From contig NZ_AUHN01000006.1 of NCBI RefSeq assembly GCF_000423205.1, positions 372,001-436,000 of the forward strand: a stretch of 64,000 nt of DNA, given 5' to 3'. Of the stretch, positions 46,173 through 54,653 are shown piece after piece (position 1 is the first letter of the stretch; the number at the start of each line of letters is the position of its first letter). Both the position numbers and the translations under genes were made by a program. The notes below the pieces were generated by a model. The model saw only the letters and a list, made by a program, of their open reading frames with translations. It was not told the DNA's origin and did no database searches. This DNA is from Jonesia quinghaiensis DSM 15701. Lineage in GTDB: Bacteria; Actinomycetota; Actinomycetes; Actinomycetales; Cellulomonadaceae.

Positions 46173-46213
46173 CAATGTGGGGTGACAACTGAACCAGTTG
46201 TCACCCCACATTG
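46173..46213 (-). terminator. 18-bp perfect hairpin after serA
   Basis: Arms 46173-46190 and 46196-46213 pair perfectly with a 5-base loop, 10 bases past the serA stop. No U-tract follows. It separates serA from the downstream reductase. Confidence 0.8.
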
Positions 46214-46223
46214 ATGCTCATCG

Positions 46224-47432
46224 TTAGTGCGTGGGAGGCAGAGTGCGGATTCGAATGTACTGGTCGATGCTCTTCAGAGCGTCAAGTGCTTCGATATCCA
46301 CAGTCGACCCTGCATCAGTGACGACGTACCCGTATTCACCGCGGGTCGCAAGCAACTGGCCTTCGATGTTGACGTTGTGCGTGGCCAATGCGTTGTTCAC
46401 GGCTGCCAACACACCAGGGGTGTTTCGGTGCAGGAACGCTACACGAGTGATACCAGTGGTGGTTTCCAACGCGAGGTTCGGCAAGTTGACAGACAGTGTC
46501 GTCGAGCCGGTCCGCACATAGTCCCTGAGCTTGTTGGCAACGAACTCACCAATGGCTTCTTGCGCCTCGAGGGTGGAACCGCCGATGTGCGGGGTGAGGA
46601 TAACGTTTGGTAACCCGCGAAGTTCGGATTCGAAGGAGTCGCCCCGTTTTTTGGGTTCAGTGGGGAAGACATCAACGGCCGCTCCCGCGATGTGCCCTGA
46701 CACGATGGCGTCCCGCAGGGAAGCGTTATCCATGACGAAACCGCGAGAGAGGTTGAGGAATATGGCCCCACGACGCATCATGGAAAATTGCTCAGCGCCG
46801 AACAAGCCAGCGTTCCCAGGCCGGCCATCTACGTGGATTGTGACGACGTCAGCCGACTCTAACAATTCGTTAAGGGAGTGGGCGCGACGGGCGTTACCCA
46901 AAGCAAGTTTTTCAGCGGTGTCGTAAAACACCACGGACATGCCGAGGTTTTCCGCGAGAACTGACAACTGAGTACCAATGTTTCCGTACCCAATGATGCC
47001 AAGAGTTTTTCCACGGATCTCGTGAGAGCCTTCCGCTGTCTTGTCCCACGTGCCCTCGTGCATAGCCTTGTTGCGCTCGGGTAGACGGCGAGTCAGCGAG
47101 ATCATCTCCGAGATCGCCATCTCCACAACAGAACGGGTATTAGAGAACGGTGCGTTAAATACTGCGACACCCCGCTCAGCTGCTGCCGCAAGATCAATCT
47201 GGTTAGTCCCAATACAAAAGGCACCAATAGCAATGAGGTCAGGTGCATTGTTGATGACTTGGGCGGTGACATGGGTTTTAGACCGAATACCAAGAAGGTG
47301 GACTCCGTCGAGAGCTTCGATGAGTTCAGCCTCGTCGAGGGCACCAGATCGTGTGATGACCTCATACCCATGGGCGGAGAGGATCTCCACAGTGAGTGGG
47401 TGGACGTTTTCGAGAAGCAGCGCTTTCAACAC
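46224..47432 (-). CDS. serA: D-3-phosphoglycerate dehydrogenase
   Basis: Oxidises 3-phosphoglycerate in serine synthesis. About 402 residues, the shorter type with a C-terminal ACT domain but no ASB domain (as in E. coli). Seen: GIIGYGNIGTQLS (NAD binding), NLSRGFVMD, ILTPHIGGSTLEAQ (catalytic His and Trp-loop) and ACT NTPGVLAAVNNAL. GTG 47432 is taken as start because LKALLLENVHP is the family N-terminus and GGAGGA lies 10 bases upstream; GTG 47468 would add 12 residues. ACT domain implies serine feedback. Confidence 0.95.
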   Translation of the reverse strand: MLKALLLENVHPLTVEILSAHGYEVITRSGALDEAELIEALDGVHLLGIRSKTHVTAQVINNAPDLIAIGAFCIGTNQIDLAAAAERGVAVFNAPFSNTRSVVEMAISEMISLTRRLPERNKAMHEGTWDKTAEGSHEIRGKTLGIIGYGNIGTQLSVLAENLGMSVVFYDTAEKLALGNARRAHSLNELLESADVVTIHVDGRPGNAGLFGAEQFSMMRRGAIFLNLSRGFVMDNASLRDAIVSGHIAGAAVDVFPTEPKKRGDSFESELRGLPNVILTPHIGGSTLEAQEAIGEFVANKLRDYVRTGSTTLSVNLPNLALETTTGITRVAFLHRNTPGVLAAVNNALATHNVNIEGQLLATRGEYGYVVTDAGSTVDIEALDALKSIDQYIRIRTLPPTH

Positions 47433-47515
47433 ATCTCCATATTCCTCCAGCACGGGCGGTGATACCAAACCGTCTTGACCGCTGGACTATCTAACGGCCA
47501 CAGACGAGTTAGTAC

Positions 47516-49732
47516 TCATGCATCATCTTCCGATAAATCACTGAGCCACGGCACCACACGGTCAGTGACGACACACAAATACTGTGTCGGACGAGTGAGA
47601 GCAACAAAGAGGTCTGAAGCGCTGAGTTCTTCGCTCATGCGCTCTGGAGATTCGACGACTACCGCGTCAAACTCCAAACCTTTAGCTTCACGCGGGGTAA
47701 GAATGACAAGACCCGACGGGCGCACCGCGTGTGCACCAGTCTGAACGCTTGCAAGTAACTCACGAACTGCGGCGATTCGGCTTGGTGCACTCAGGACAGC
47801 AACTTGTCCACTATCAGACGTCACATATCGCTCAACGCACCGATTGACCTCAGCGATCAATACGCCATTGCTCTCTTCAGCTTGCGTATGGATGACTGCT
47901 GCTGCATCTGGGATATCACGCGCCGAAGTGAGGGGACTGCTCGACAGTCCTGAGAGCTCAGCAAAACGCATTGCGAGGTCAGCAACTGTGCGCGGGGTTC
48001 GGTAATTGACCGTCAAATCGCGCCGGGTCCAGTGTTCACTGAATAGTGGATCAAACATCGTTGACCATGAGGTTGCACCAGCGGGATCAGATGTTTGTGC
48101 GGTGTCACCCACGATGGTGAAGGAGCGGGTTGGACACCGGCGAATGAGAGATCGCCACGCCATTGCTGAGAGTTCTTGTGCCTCGTCAACAATGATGTGG
48201 CCGTAGGTCCATTCTCGGTCACTTGCCGCTCGTTCAGCCACAGAAAGGCGAGCGCTCGCTCCTTGGAATCGGGCGTGTAAGTCTTCTGCTGAAACTAGAC
48301 CTGCTGCTCCGGTTTGCGCCAGGACGTCTCGCGCATACTCCAACGAACGGTCATCTGTGCGCTGTGTGGTTGTTGGGCGGCTCAGAGGGCCTAGGAGCTC
48401 TTCGGCTTCATCAAGGATGGGGATGTCGGCTTGTGTCCAGGGTGATCCGGCTGGGCGCAAGAGGGCTTGGCGATCTGCGGGGGAGAGGTCTGGCGCAGCC
48501 TCAGCGAGTCGGTGCTCACGTGAGAGTAAGTCGTCGACCAACTGCGCGGCGCTGATAGGGAACCAGGCAAGATTAATGGCGCGGCGGATCCGCTTATCCA
48601 TCCGCAATTCTGTGAGGATATCTCCGCGATCTTCCTCGGCCACATGGTAGGGCATGTCGGCGACATACTGTTGGGCGAGTCGATTGAGCATGTCTTTCGC
48701 GAAAATTTCCCACGTGTCGTTGTGGGGTTTGTTTGCCCGTCGAGCGCGGGCCATTGCGTCTCGTACATCGCGCCGAGAGATGACGATGTCGTGTCCATCA
48801 ATGCGCAGTGTTTCATCGTGCTGGGGCACGCGCTGGCGTGCGCGCACAGCGTTTTTGATGTACTGAGCGAACCGTGTTTCTCCCTTGAGTACTGCACCGC
48901 GCCCGGTGTCGTGTCCGTGCGCGGTGACATGGGGCAGTAGCGCCCCAAGGGTTGTTGAGACGACGCCGGTTTCGCCCAATGATGGGAGAACTTGGTCAAT
49001 GTAGCGTAGGAATTGTTCACTTGGCCCAACGAGAAGCACCCCAGATCGTTCAAGGACGCGCCGGTGCGCGTACAGCAGGTATGCGGCACGGTGGAGGGCA
49101 ACAGCTGTCTTCCCGGTCCCGGGCCCGCCCTGCACAACAACGGCACCTTGGAGAGGTGAGCGGATGATGTCATCTTGTTCTCGTTGAATCGTCGCGACGA
49201 TGTCGCCCATTTTGCCTGTGCGGCCAGCGGATAGCGCAGATAGCAGTGCGCCTTCACCGTGCAGTGTTGTTTGGTCTGTCGATGTGGCGCCGGAGAGATC
49301 AAAAATCTCGTCTTCAACGGCGGTGACCGTGCGCCTCCGGGTCGTGATGTGCCGGCGTTGGCGGACGCCTAACGGGTGCGCCAACGTGGCGCGGTAGAAC
49401 GGCTCAGCTGCTGGTGCTCGCCAGTCCGTCAAGATGGAACGCTGGTTAGCATCAGTCATTCCGATGCGCCCGATGTAACGCGTAGCATCCTCTGTCAGGT
49501 CTAACCGACCGAAAATGAGACGTTCTTCTACGGCTTGCAGCAACGCCAGTCGATCCTCATAGTGGGTTGCAAACGAATCGCGCTCTGAACGATTTTGTGG
49601 CGATCCGCTGGGACCTTCACGGCGAACCTGTGCCAAACGAGTTGAGGCAGATTCACGCAGAGTATCAAGCCTTGCGTATAAGTGGTCGACGATCTGTTGT
49701 TCCTCGACGAGCGCTTCACGATGGTCAGCCAC
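47516..49732 (-). CDS. HelD/HelR-like UvrD-family ATPase
   Basis: A 738-residue superfamily-1 protein. An N-terminal coiled coil (HREALVEEQQIVDHLYARL) inserts into the RNA-polymerase secondary channel in HelD proteins; Walker A QGGPGTGKTAVAL is near residue 199, Walker B IIVDEAQEL near 500, and motif VI LFVALTRPT at the C-terminus. HelD frees stalled RNA polymerase from DNA; HelR variants confer rifamycin tolerance. GTG start at 49732 follows AAAGGA. No obvious rifamycin-associated inverted repeat is seen upstream, so induction by rifamycin cannot be claimed. Confidence 0.88.
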   Translation of the reverse strand: MADHREALVEEQQIVDHLYARLDTLRESASTRLAQVRREGPSGSPQNRSERDSFATHYEDRLALLQAVEERLIFGRLDLTEDATRYIGRIGMTDANQRSILTDWRAPAAEPFYRATLAHPLGVRQRRHITTRRRTVTAVEDEIFDLSGATSTDQTTLHGEGALLSALSAGRTGKMGDIVATIQREQDDIIRSPLQGAVVVQGGPGTGKTAVALHRAAYLLYAHRRVLERSGVLLVGPSEQFLRYIDQVLPSLGETGVVSTTLGALLPHVTAHGHDTGRGAVLKGETRFAQYIKNAVRARQRVPQHDETLRIDGHDIVISRRDVRDAMARARRANKPHNDTWEIFAKDMLNRLAQQYVADMPYHVAEEDRGDILTELRMDKRIRRAINLAWFPISAAQLVDDLLSREHRLAEAAPDLSPADRQALLRPAGSPWTQADIPILDEAEELLGPLSRPTTTQRTDDRSLEYARDVLAQTGAAGLVSAEDLHARFQGASARLSVAERAASDREWTYGHIIVDEAQELSAMAWRSLIRRCPTRSFTIVGDTAQTSDPAGATSWSTMFDPLFSEHWTRRDLTVNYRTPRTVADLAMRFAELSGLSSSPLTSARDIPDAAAVIHTQAEESNGVLIAEVNRCVERYVTSDSGQVAVLSAPSRIAAVRELLASVQTGAHAVRPSGLVILTPREAKGLEFDAVVVESPERMSEELSASDLFVALTRPTQYLCVVTDRVVPWLSDLSEDDA

Positions 49733-49926
49733 GGATGTCCTTTGCCCCTGATGCGATAGATAGCGACCGTCTATTATCCCTCATTGCGAGCAAGGAGGCG
49801 ATGTCATAGGTGCTCGTGTGAGCCATACGGTCTGCCCATGGTAGGTATTTGTCCTGGGGTCCCGGGAACATTCGGTAGGGTCAGATGGTTGATGCTGATG
49901 ATCTTTGCCCAGAGAAAGGAATCCGC

Positions 49927-50871
49927 GTGAACCGCGATCTCTATGACTTCGACTTCGATGTCCTTGAAGAGTTGCGCGTGCGCACTGAGACAGCGGCTAC
50001 TGGCCCTGTTCTCATCGTTGCATTGCGCCCCTTGGTTGACGCTGGGCACGTGACGGAAATCACCGCAGAACATTTAATTGCTGGAGGTGATGTGCGGCGT
50101 TTCGTGACATTCGACCATGACTCCCTCATCGACTACCACGCACGACGTCCCACAATGACTTTTGAGGTGAACCGTTGGACCGAATACCGACAACCCCACA
50201 TCTCTCTTGATGTCGTGAGTGATGCTGAGGGCACGGACTACCTGCTGTTGCACGGAGTCGAGCCGGATCGACGGTGGGACGGTTTCACTGAAGTTATCCG
50301 TGAATTAGTCGAGGAGTTCAACATATCCCTTGTAGTGGGTGTCTATGGCATTCCGATGGGCATTCCGCACACGCGCGAACACTCAGCAATCATGCATGCC
50401 ACCCGCGATTCACTTTTGACCACCCAACCGCGCTGGGTGGGGACTGTTGAAGTCCCGGCAAGTATCGCGAACCTTCTAGAGTTCCAACTGGGCGAACAAG
50501 GGCGAGATGCCGTTGGCATCGCAGCACACGTCCCGCACTATCTCCTACAATCTCAGTACTATCCCAGTGCGTTAGTGGCTGTAAGCCGCCTGGAAGACGT
50601 CACTGGTCTTGATTTGCGCGTTGGTGAACTAGCCCACGCTGCTGCTGAGGCGCGCGCAGAAGTCGACAGGCAAGTAGAGCAATCTCCTGAGGTGGCAGAA
50701 GTCGTTCGTGGCTTAGAGAACCAATACGACGCGTTTATGGCAGCTCGGGATTCTGAGTCGCTTCTCGTGCGTGAAACTCAACTACCTAGTGCTGATGAAC
50801 TTGGCGCTGAGTTTGAAGATTTCCTGCGCCAAGAATGGCGAAAAGGTCATCGTGGAGATTCATCGCACTAA
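49927..50871 (+). CDS. PAC2 (proteasome assembly chaperone 2-like) family protein
   Basis: A 314-residue protein of the PAC2 superfamily, common in actinobacteria, with no established role. Seen: TGPVLIVALRPLVDAGHV, the DYLLLHGVEPDRRWDGF loop, GVYGIPMGIPHTR and VGIAAHVPHYLLQ. A C-terminal helical region (about 230-310) is acidic and probably coiled. I chose GTG 49927 because AAAGGA lies 5 bases before it; ATG 49885 is also in frame. Its stop overlaps the convergent stop of the next gene by four bases. Confidence 0.88.
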   Translation: MNRDLYDFDFDVLEELRVRTETAATGPVLIVALRPLVDAGHVTEITAEHLIAGGDVRRFVTFDHDSLIDYHARRPTMTFEVNRWTEYRQPHISLDVVSDAEGTDYLLLHGVEPDRRWDGFTEVIRELVEEFNISLVVGVYGIPMGIPHTREHSAIMHATRDSLLTTQPRWVGTVEVPASIANLLEFQLGEQGRDAVGIAAHVPHYLLQSQYYPSALVAVSRLEDVTGLDLRVGELAHAAAEARAEVDRQVEQSPEVAEVVRGLENQYDAFMAARDSESLLVRETQLPSADELGAEFEDFLRQEWRKGHRGDSSH

Positions 50872-51830
50872 GATCCAGGGGTGTTGCTGGCATGTAATGC
50901 ACCTGTGCCAGCTGGTTCAAATGGCTGGTGTCCGGCGACAAAGGATCGTAGGGCCTGGCCGGTGACCACTGTTGCGGGCACCGCCATGGAGCGTAATTGC
51001 CGTTCCATGGTGGGGTGTTCTATGACAGGGTTTTCTTGGTGATCTTCGCTGGGGCGATGAAGGATAAGCACAACGTTGCCGTAACGTCTTTTCTTTAGGA
51101 TGCTTGGTTCAGCAACGAGAACTAGGTGGTCATAGGGGTTAAAACTCCCAAGATCCTGCTCGAGTGCGAATTCGGTGAGAGCCCAAGCAAGCGTTGCGAC
51201 TTCTCTGCGAACAAGGGTGAGGGGCTGTCGATCAGCGCTATTGATCAGATAAAGCCCGCCTGGTTTTAAACGATCGAGGGCAGTGTGCACCATCGTCTGG
51301 TCCATGACGTGGTGGGGGATAGCCCCAGCAGCAAAAATGTCTCGAATAATCGCGTCGCAGGACCCTGGCTGCATGGTTGCTAACTCGGCTAATGCGTCAC
51401 CTCCACGAAGGCGCAATGCGGGGGACCGCGGTAAATCGAACCACTTGCGCGCGAGAGTCAAGAGTTCAGCATCGTAATCCACGGCGATCTGGTGCGCGGT
51501 GGGAAGTGCGACGTGTAGAGCACGAGCAAGGGAGCAGCCCGCAGCCCCGAGGTGAAGAATTCTCCCCGCATCTGGCAAAACTGTAGTAATCACCCGAAAC
51601 ATCGTGTCAAGGTACTCAAATCCCACGTTCAACGGGTCAGCAAGGTCAATAAAAGAGCTCGGTGTCTCGTCAAGAAACAGCGTGATGCGGTGCGCCGAAT
51701 CTCGATCTGCCTCCAACCGCACTGAACTGAACGCAGTGGTGACAGTTTCTCCGATGGGGATTTGACGAGACGATGAAGGCCGCTGAGAGTCGGCGCGGCG
51801 CGTGGCGGAACGAGATGAGGAGCGGGCCAT
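50868..51830 (-). CDS. Spermidine synthase-like SAM-binding protein
   Basis: A 320-residue protein with the spermine/spermidine synthase fold: ILHLGAAGCSLARALH replaces the usual GGGDGG-type SAM loop, followed by VDYDAELLTLARKWF and RLRGGDALAELA. The catalytic DD/E set of true aminopropyltransferases is changed, and a disordered Ser/Arg N-terminus of about 30 residues is added. Probably a methyltransferase-like protein of unknown substrate. It is divergent from dinB, with the SOS operator between them. Confidence 0.8.
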   Translation of the reverse strand: MARSSSRSATRRADSQRPSSSRQIPIGETVTTAFSSVRLEADRDSAHRITLFLDETPSSFIDLADPLNVGFEYLDTMFRVITTVLPDAGRILHLGAAGCSLARALHVALPTAHQIAVDYDAELLTLARKWFDLPRSPALRLRGGDALAELATMQPGSCDAIIRDIFAAGAIPHHVMDQTMVHTALDRLKPGGLYLINSADRQPLTLVRREVATLAWALTEFALEQDLGSFNPYDHLVLVAEPSILKKRRYGNVVLILHRPSEDHQENPVIEHPTMERQLRSMAVPATVVTGQALRSFVAGHQPFEPAGTGALHASNTPGS

Positions 51831-51878
51831 GGCACTATCACATCACGATCTGACGGGATTTCCGCTATCTTCTCTTGC

Positions 51879-51904
51879 CATCTTCGAACTCTTGTTCGAA
51901 GATG
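51879..51904. promoter_or_regulatory. LexA (SOS) box upstream of dinB
   Basis: TCGAAC-TCTT-GTTCGA is a perfect match to the SOS consensus, inside an 11-bp-arm palindrome (51879-51889, 51894-51904). It lies 70 bases before the dinB ATG and 48 bases before the divergent spermidine-synthase-like start. Confidence 0.85.
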
Positions 51905-51974
51905 TAAAAAGGATGAGGCGCACAAGCGAAACCTGCACTCCACAACACCAACCCACGAAGATCGGAACCACGCT

Positions 51975-53216
51975 ATGAGCAACGCGCCGAGAGAGCTCTC
52001 AGCTCAGCGTGACTGGGGTACCGACGAACAGGGCTTATCAGTGATGCACGTTGACATGGATGCGTTCTATGCATCTGTCGAAATTGCTGATCAACCCGAG
52101 CTGCATGGACGGCCTGTAGTCGTAGCAGGGGGAGAGCGTTCCGTGGTTCTAGCCGCTTCCTATGAGGCAAGAAAGTTGGGCGTGAGGTCCGCAATGCCAA
52201 CGGTGAGGGCCCGTATCTTGGCGCCTCACGCAGTATTTGTCCCTCCGCGTCATGAGCGATACTCCCAGGTCTCACGTGCTGTGATGGCAATGTTGCATGA
52301 TGCTTCCCCAGTAGTTGAGCAAGTATCGATCGACGAAGCCTTTGTTGATGTTTCCGGTGTTCCTGGCGGGCCGGGCGCGCGGTCAGTGCTTGCCAAAAAA
52401 ATCCGAGCACAAGTGGAACACGACCATGCAGTGACGTGTTCAATAGGCATAGCCCGGAACAAATTCGTCGCCAAGCTCGCTTCTACCCAAGCCAAACCCA
52501 ATGGGTTACTAGTAATACCCGATCAACGAACAATCGACTTCCTCCATGTACTTCCCGTTGGGGCGTTGTGGGGAGTGGGGGAGAAGACCGAAAGTCGGTT
52601 GCGCGACTGGGGGATAACACGCGTCGAAGAAATAGCTCGCATGGACGTCACACACCTAGCTCGAATCGTCGGGAACGCTGCTGCAACCCAACTGCATCGT
52701 CTAGCTCACGGCGTTGACGACCGCACAGTAACACCGGGGCGTGAGGAGAAGAGTGTTGGCGCTGAGCACACCTTTACCTGTGACGTGAGTGACCCCCAGG
52801 CGTTGAAAGATCACATGCGCAGTTTGGCTGATCGCGTGGCAAGCCGATTGAGAAGCCTGGGTGTTGTGGGATATGTGGTGAGTATAAAAGTTCGAGATGC
52901 TGATTTCCGAACGACTACCCGTTCAAGAACTCTTGACAGTCCCACAGATTCAACGGCGGTTTTGTTCCACGAAGCGTGGGCGCTTATGGGACGGAACCTC
53001 ACACCAGGACAGCGGGTCCGCTTGGTGGGAATTCGGGTAGAGCGCATCACTCAACGCCGCGATGTCGCTTTTCAAGAGACATTCGACGACGTCCTCGACG
53101 GATCAGCGGACGTGAATCGCCGATCTGATGGTGCCGTCGATGAGATTCGCCGCAGATTCGGAGTAAATGCCATATCTATTGGAGTACAATCGGGTCTTCA
53201 ACTACCCAAGACGTGA
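51975..53216 (+). CDS. dinB: DNA polymerase IV
   Basis: A Y-family translesion polymerase of 413 residues. Catalytic residues: HVDMDAFYASVE (Asp, near residue 28) and SIDEAFVDVSG (Asp-Glu near 120). The fingers/thumb GIARNKFVAKLAS, the helix-hairpin-helix (VGALWGVGEKTESRL) and the little-finger domain follow. The tail ends QLPKT, without a clear QxxLxLF-type beta-clamp motif; GLQLPKT is a possible degenerate one. SOS control is indicated by the perfect LexA box upstream. Confidence 0.95.
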   Translation: MSNAPRELSAQRDWGTDEQGLSVMHVDMDAFYASVEIADQPELHGRPVVVAGGERSVVLAASYEARKLGVRSAMPTVRARILAPHAVFVPPRHERYSQVSRAVMAMLHDASPVVEQVSIDEAFVDVSGVPGGPGARSVLAKKIRAQVEHDHAVTCSIGIARNKFVAKLASTQAKPNGLLVIPDQRTIDFLHVLPVGALWGVGEKTESRLRDWGITRVEEIARMDVTHLARIVGNAAATQLHRLAHGVDDRTVTPGREEKSVGAEHTFTCDVSDPQALKDHMRSLADRVASRLRSLGVVGYVVSIKVRDADFRTTTRSRTLDSPTDSTAVLFHEAWALMGRNLTPGQRVRLVGIRVERITQRRDVAFQETFDDVLDGSADVNRRSDGAVDEIRRRFGVNAISIGVQSGLQLPKT

Positions 53217-53272
53217 TGCCCTCCTCTATCCTTGTAGTAGGGCACCGACGGAGACGAGAATCGGGGGTCGCC

Positions 53273-53665
53273 ATGCCTCTGTCAGAACACGAACAACGCA
53301 TACTTGAACAGCTCGAAAAGGAGCTTCGTTCCGAAGATCCGCGACTTGCATCAACGATGAGCGGGCGTCGAGGATCAACAACGACCCGCTTCGTCATTGC
53401 TGTTGTTGCGCTGGCAATCGGATTAGGACTACTCATCGTCGCGGTGATGACTAGTGCTATCTGGCTTGGTGTAATTGGTTTTGCGGTGATGTTTTTAGGG
53501 GTGACATACGCCCTGTCAGCGCCAAAGAAAAGTGGGCCCGATCTGAGAGTGGTATCCGATTCGGGAGCCACCAAAGGGCGGGCTGCACCACGCAAACAGT
53601 CCAAGCAACAAGGGTTCATGCAACGCATGGAAGAACGATGGGACAAGCGCTCGCGGGGAGAATAG
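53273..53665 (+). CDS. DUF3040 membrane protein
   Basis: A 130-residue family protein of unknown function. The signature PLSEHEQRILEQLEKEL opens the protein, an acidic SEDPRLAST segment follows, then two adjacent transmembrane helices (about 43-62 and 65-84) and a basic, disordered tail. ATG 53273 is chosen from that N-terminus; an earlier in-frame GTG (53213) overlaps dinB. Members sit before mraZ in actinobacteria. Confidence 0.85.
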   Translation: MPLSEHEQRILEQLEKELRSEDPRLASTMSGRRGSTTTRFVIAVVALAIGLGLLIVAVMTSAIWLGVIGFAVMFLGVTYALSAPKKSGPDLRVVSDSGATKGRAAPRKQSKQQGFMQRMEERWDKRSRGE

Positions 53666-53684
53666 CCTTCTCGGATAAGTCTTC

Positions 53685-53727
53685 AAACGGCTGGGGCCGC
53701 ACACATAGTGTGCGGCCCCAGCCGTTT
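53685..53727 (+). terminator. 20-bp perfect hairpin after DUF3040
   Basis: Arms 53685-53704 and 53708-53727 pair without a mismatch around an ATA loop. It isolates the dinB-DUF3040 unit from the division cluster. Confidence 0.85.
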
Positions 53728-53945
53728 GTGTCTCTCCACTTCCCTCCCCGTGGAACGAGGCTCGAGATGTCTGGCCTCGCATTTATAGGGGACCTAAGTC
53801 CGTGACCAGTGGTAATGCGATTGTGATAGTCGGCGTACTTGGTAGAAGCGAGTGTTAGGTCGAAATTCCCTCCACAAACCTCCCCCAACTTTGACCAGCA
53901 ATTTCACTCACGACAAGGTGAAATCTGCCGACTCTATGAGAGACT
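53728..53945 (+). promoter_or_regulatory. Upstream control region of the mraZ cluster
   Basis: No gene is seen in this stretch. TTGACC (53891-53896) is a good -35, but only a weak CAAGGT stands 17 bases later. A perfect 7-bp dyad, ATTTCAC (53901-53907) / GTGAAAT (53918-53924), overlaps that promoter and may bind a regulator. The remaining sequence shows no clear structure. Confidence 0.45.
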
Positions 53946-53981
53946 GTGGAGCGAAGTGGAGTAACGTGGAGGCAGTCGGAG
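53946..53981 (+). promoter_or_regulatory. Probable MraZ operator, 10-bp-period direct repeats
   Basis: GTGGAG occurs at 53946, 53956 and 53966 and a degenerate TCGGAG at 53976, each exactly 10 bases apart. MraZ oligomers are known to bind G-rich or GTG-containing repeats with a 10-bp period upstream of their own genes. The array lies 77-112 bases before mraZ. Confidence 0.75.
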
Positions 53982-54057
53982 GGTAGAGGATGATCGTCGT
54001 TTTGGCGAGGAACACTTCTCCCCATCTGTATGGGAACAACAAGCTGGAGGGGAAGGG

Positions 54058-54531
54058 GTGGCCTCGATGCATGACATCTTGGACGCTATTCCTCACCTCT
54101 TTTTGGGGACCTATACGCCAAAGCTTGACGACAAAGGTCGGTTGATCCTTCCTGCGAAGTTTCGTGGGCAGTTTTCTTCTGGTCTTGTCCTCACTCGTGG
54201 TCAGGAGAGATGTCTGTTCCTGCTACCGATGGAGGAGTTTCGGCGAATGTACGAGCACTTGCGACAAGCGCCCGTGACGTCTCGGCAGGCTAGAGACTAT
54301 ATGCGAGTGTTTCTCTCAGGGGCCAGCGATGAAATGCCGGACAAACAAGGGCGTGTATCGCTGCCTGCAGCTCTGCGGCAGTACGCCGGGTTAGATCGTG
54401 ATGTCGCCGTAATTGGGGCGGGTTCGCGTGTAGAAATTTGGGATGCCGAGACATGGGACCGGTACCTCCAAGAGCAAGAAGAAGGGTACGCACAAACGGC
54501 AGAGCAGATTTTCCCCGACCTGCAATTCTGA
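54058..54531 (+). CDS. mraZ: Transcriptional regulator MraZ
   Basis: MraZ is a double AbrB-fold (SpoVT-AbrB) regulator of the division and cell wall cluster. The 157-residue product contains [22 protein letters not shown] and the second half-repeat [22 protein letters not shown]. The family normally starts at about FLGT, so the first 13 residues are an addition. GTG 54058 follows GGAGGGG by five bases; ATG 54067 is also possible. Repeats upstream suggest autoregulation. Confidence 0.95.
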   Translation: MASMHDILDAIPHLFLGTYTPKLDDKGRLILPAKFRGQFSSGLVLTRGQERCLFLLPMEEFRRMYEHLRQAPVTSRQARDYMRVFLSGASDEMPDKQGRVSLPAALRQYAGLDRDVAVIGAGSRVEIWDAETWDRYLQEQEEGYAQTAEQIFPDLQF

Positions 54532-54569
54532 TCCGTCTGGTGAGGTCTCCTACCGTCATCTGTCACACC

Positions 54570-54599
54570 TTCCCCGGTGCCAGATGGCGACGGTGGGAG
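54570..54599 (+). ncRNA. Hairpin in the rsmH leader, possible mraW RNA motif
   Basis: TTCCC (54570-54574) can pair with GGGAG (54595-54599, one G-U), enclosing an inner GCC/GGC stem. A CCCTG/CAGGG hairpin follows (54600-54615). A conserved mraW RNA motif is known before mraW (rsmH) in actinobacteria; position fits, but I cannot verify the consensus. Confidence 0.4.
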
Positions 54600-54653
54600 C
54601 CCTGACTCGACAGGGTCACACAGAGTATTTCTAATCCATGGGGCACAACACGT

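Noticed and set aside
46158-46211. N-terminal extension of the aldo/keto reductase
   Set aside because: The added codons run through the 18-bp serA hairpin and the putative -10; the residues do not resemble the family.
48391-49317. 308-codon open frame on the minus strand inside the HelD-like gene
   Set aside because: It is a shifted-frame shadow of a clearly conserved gene on the same strand.
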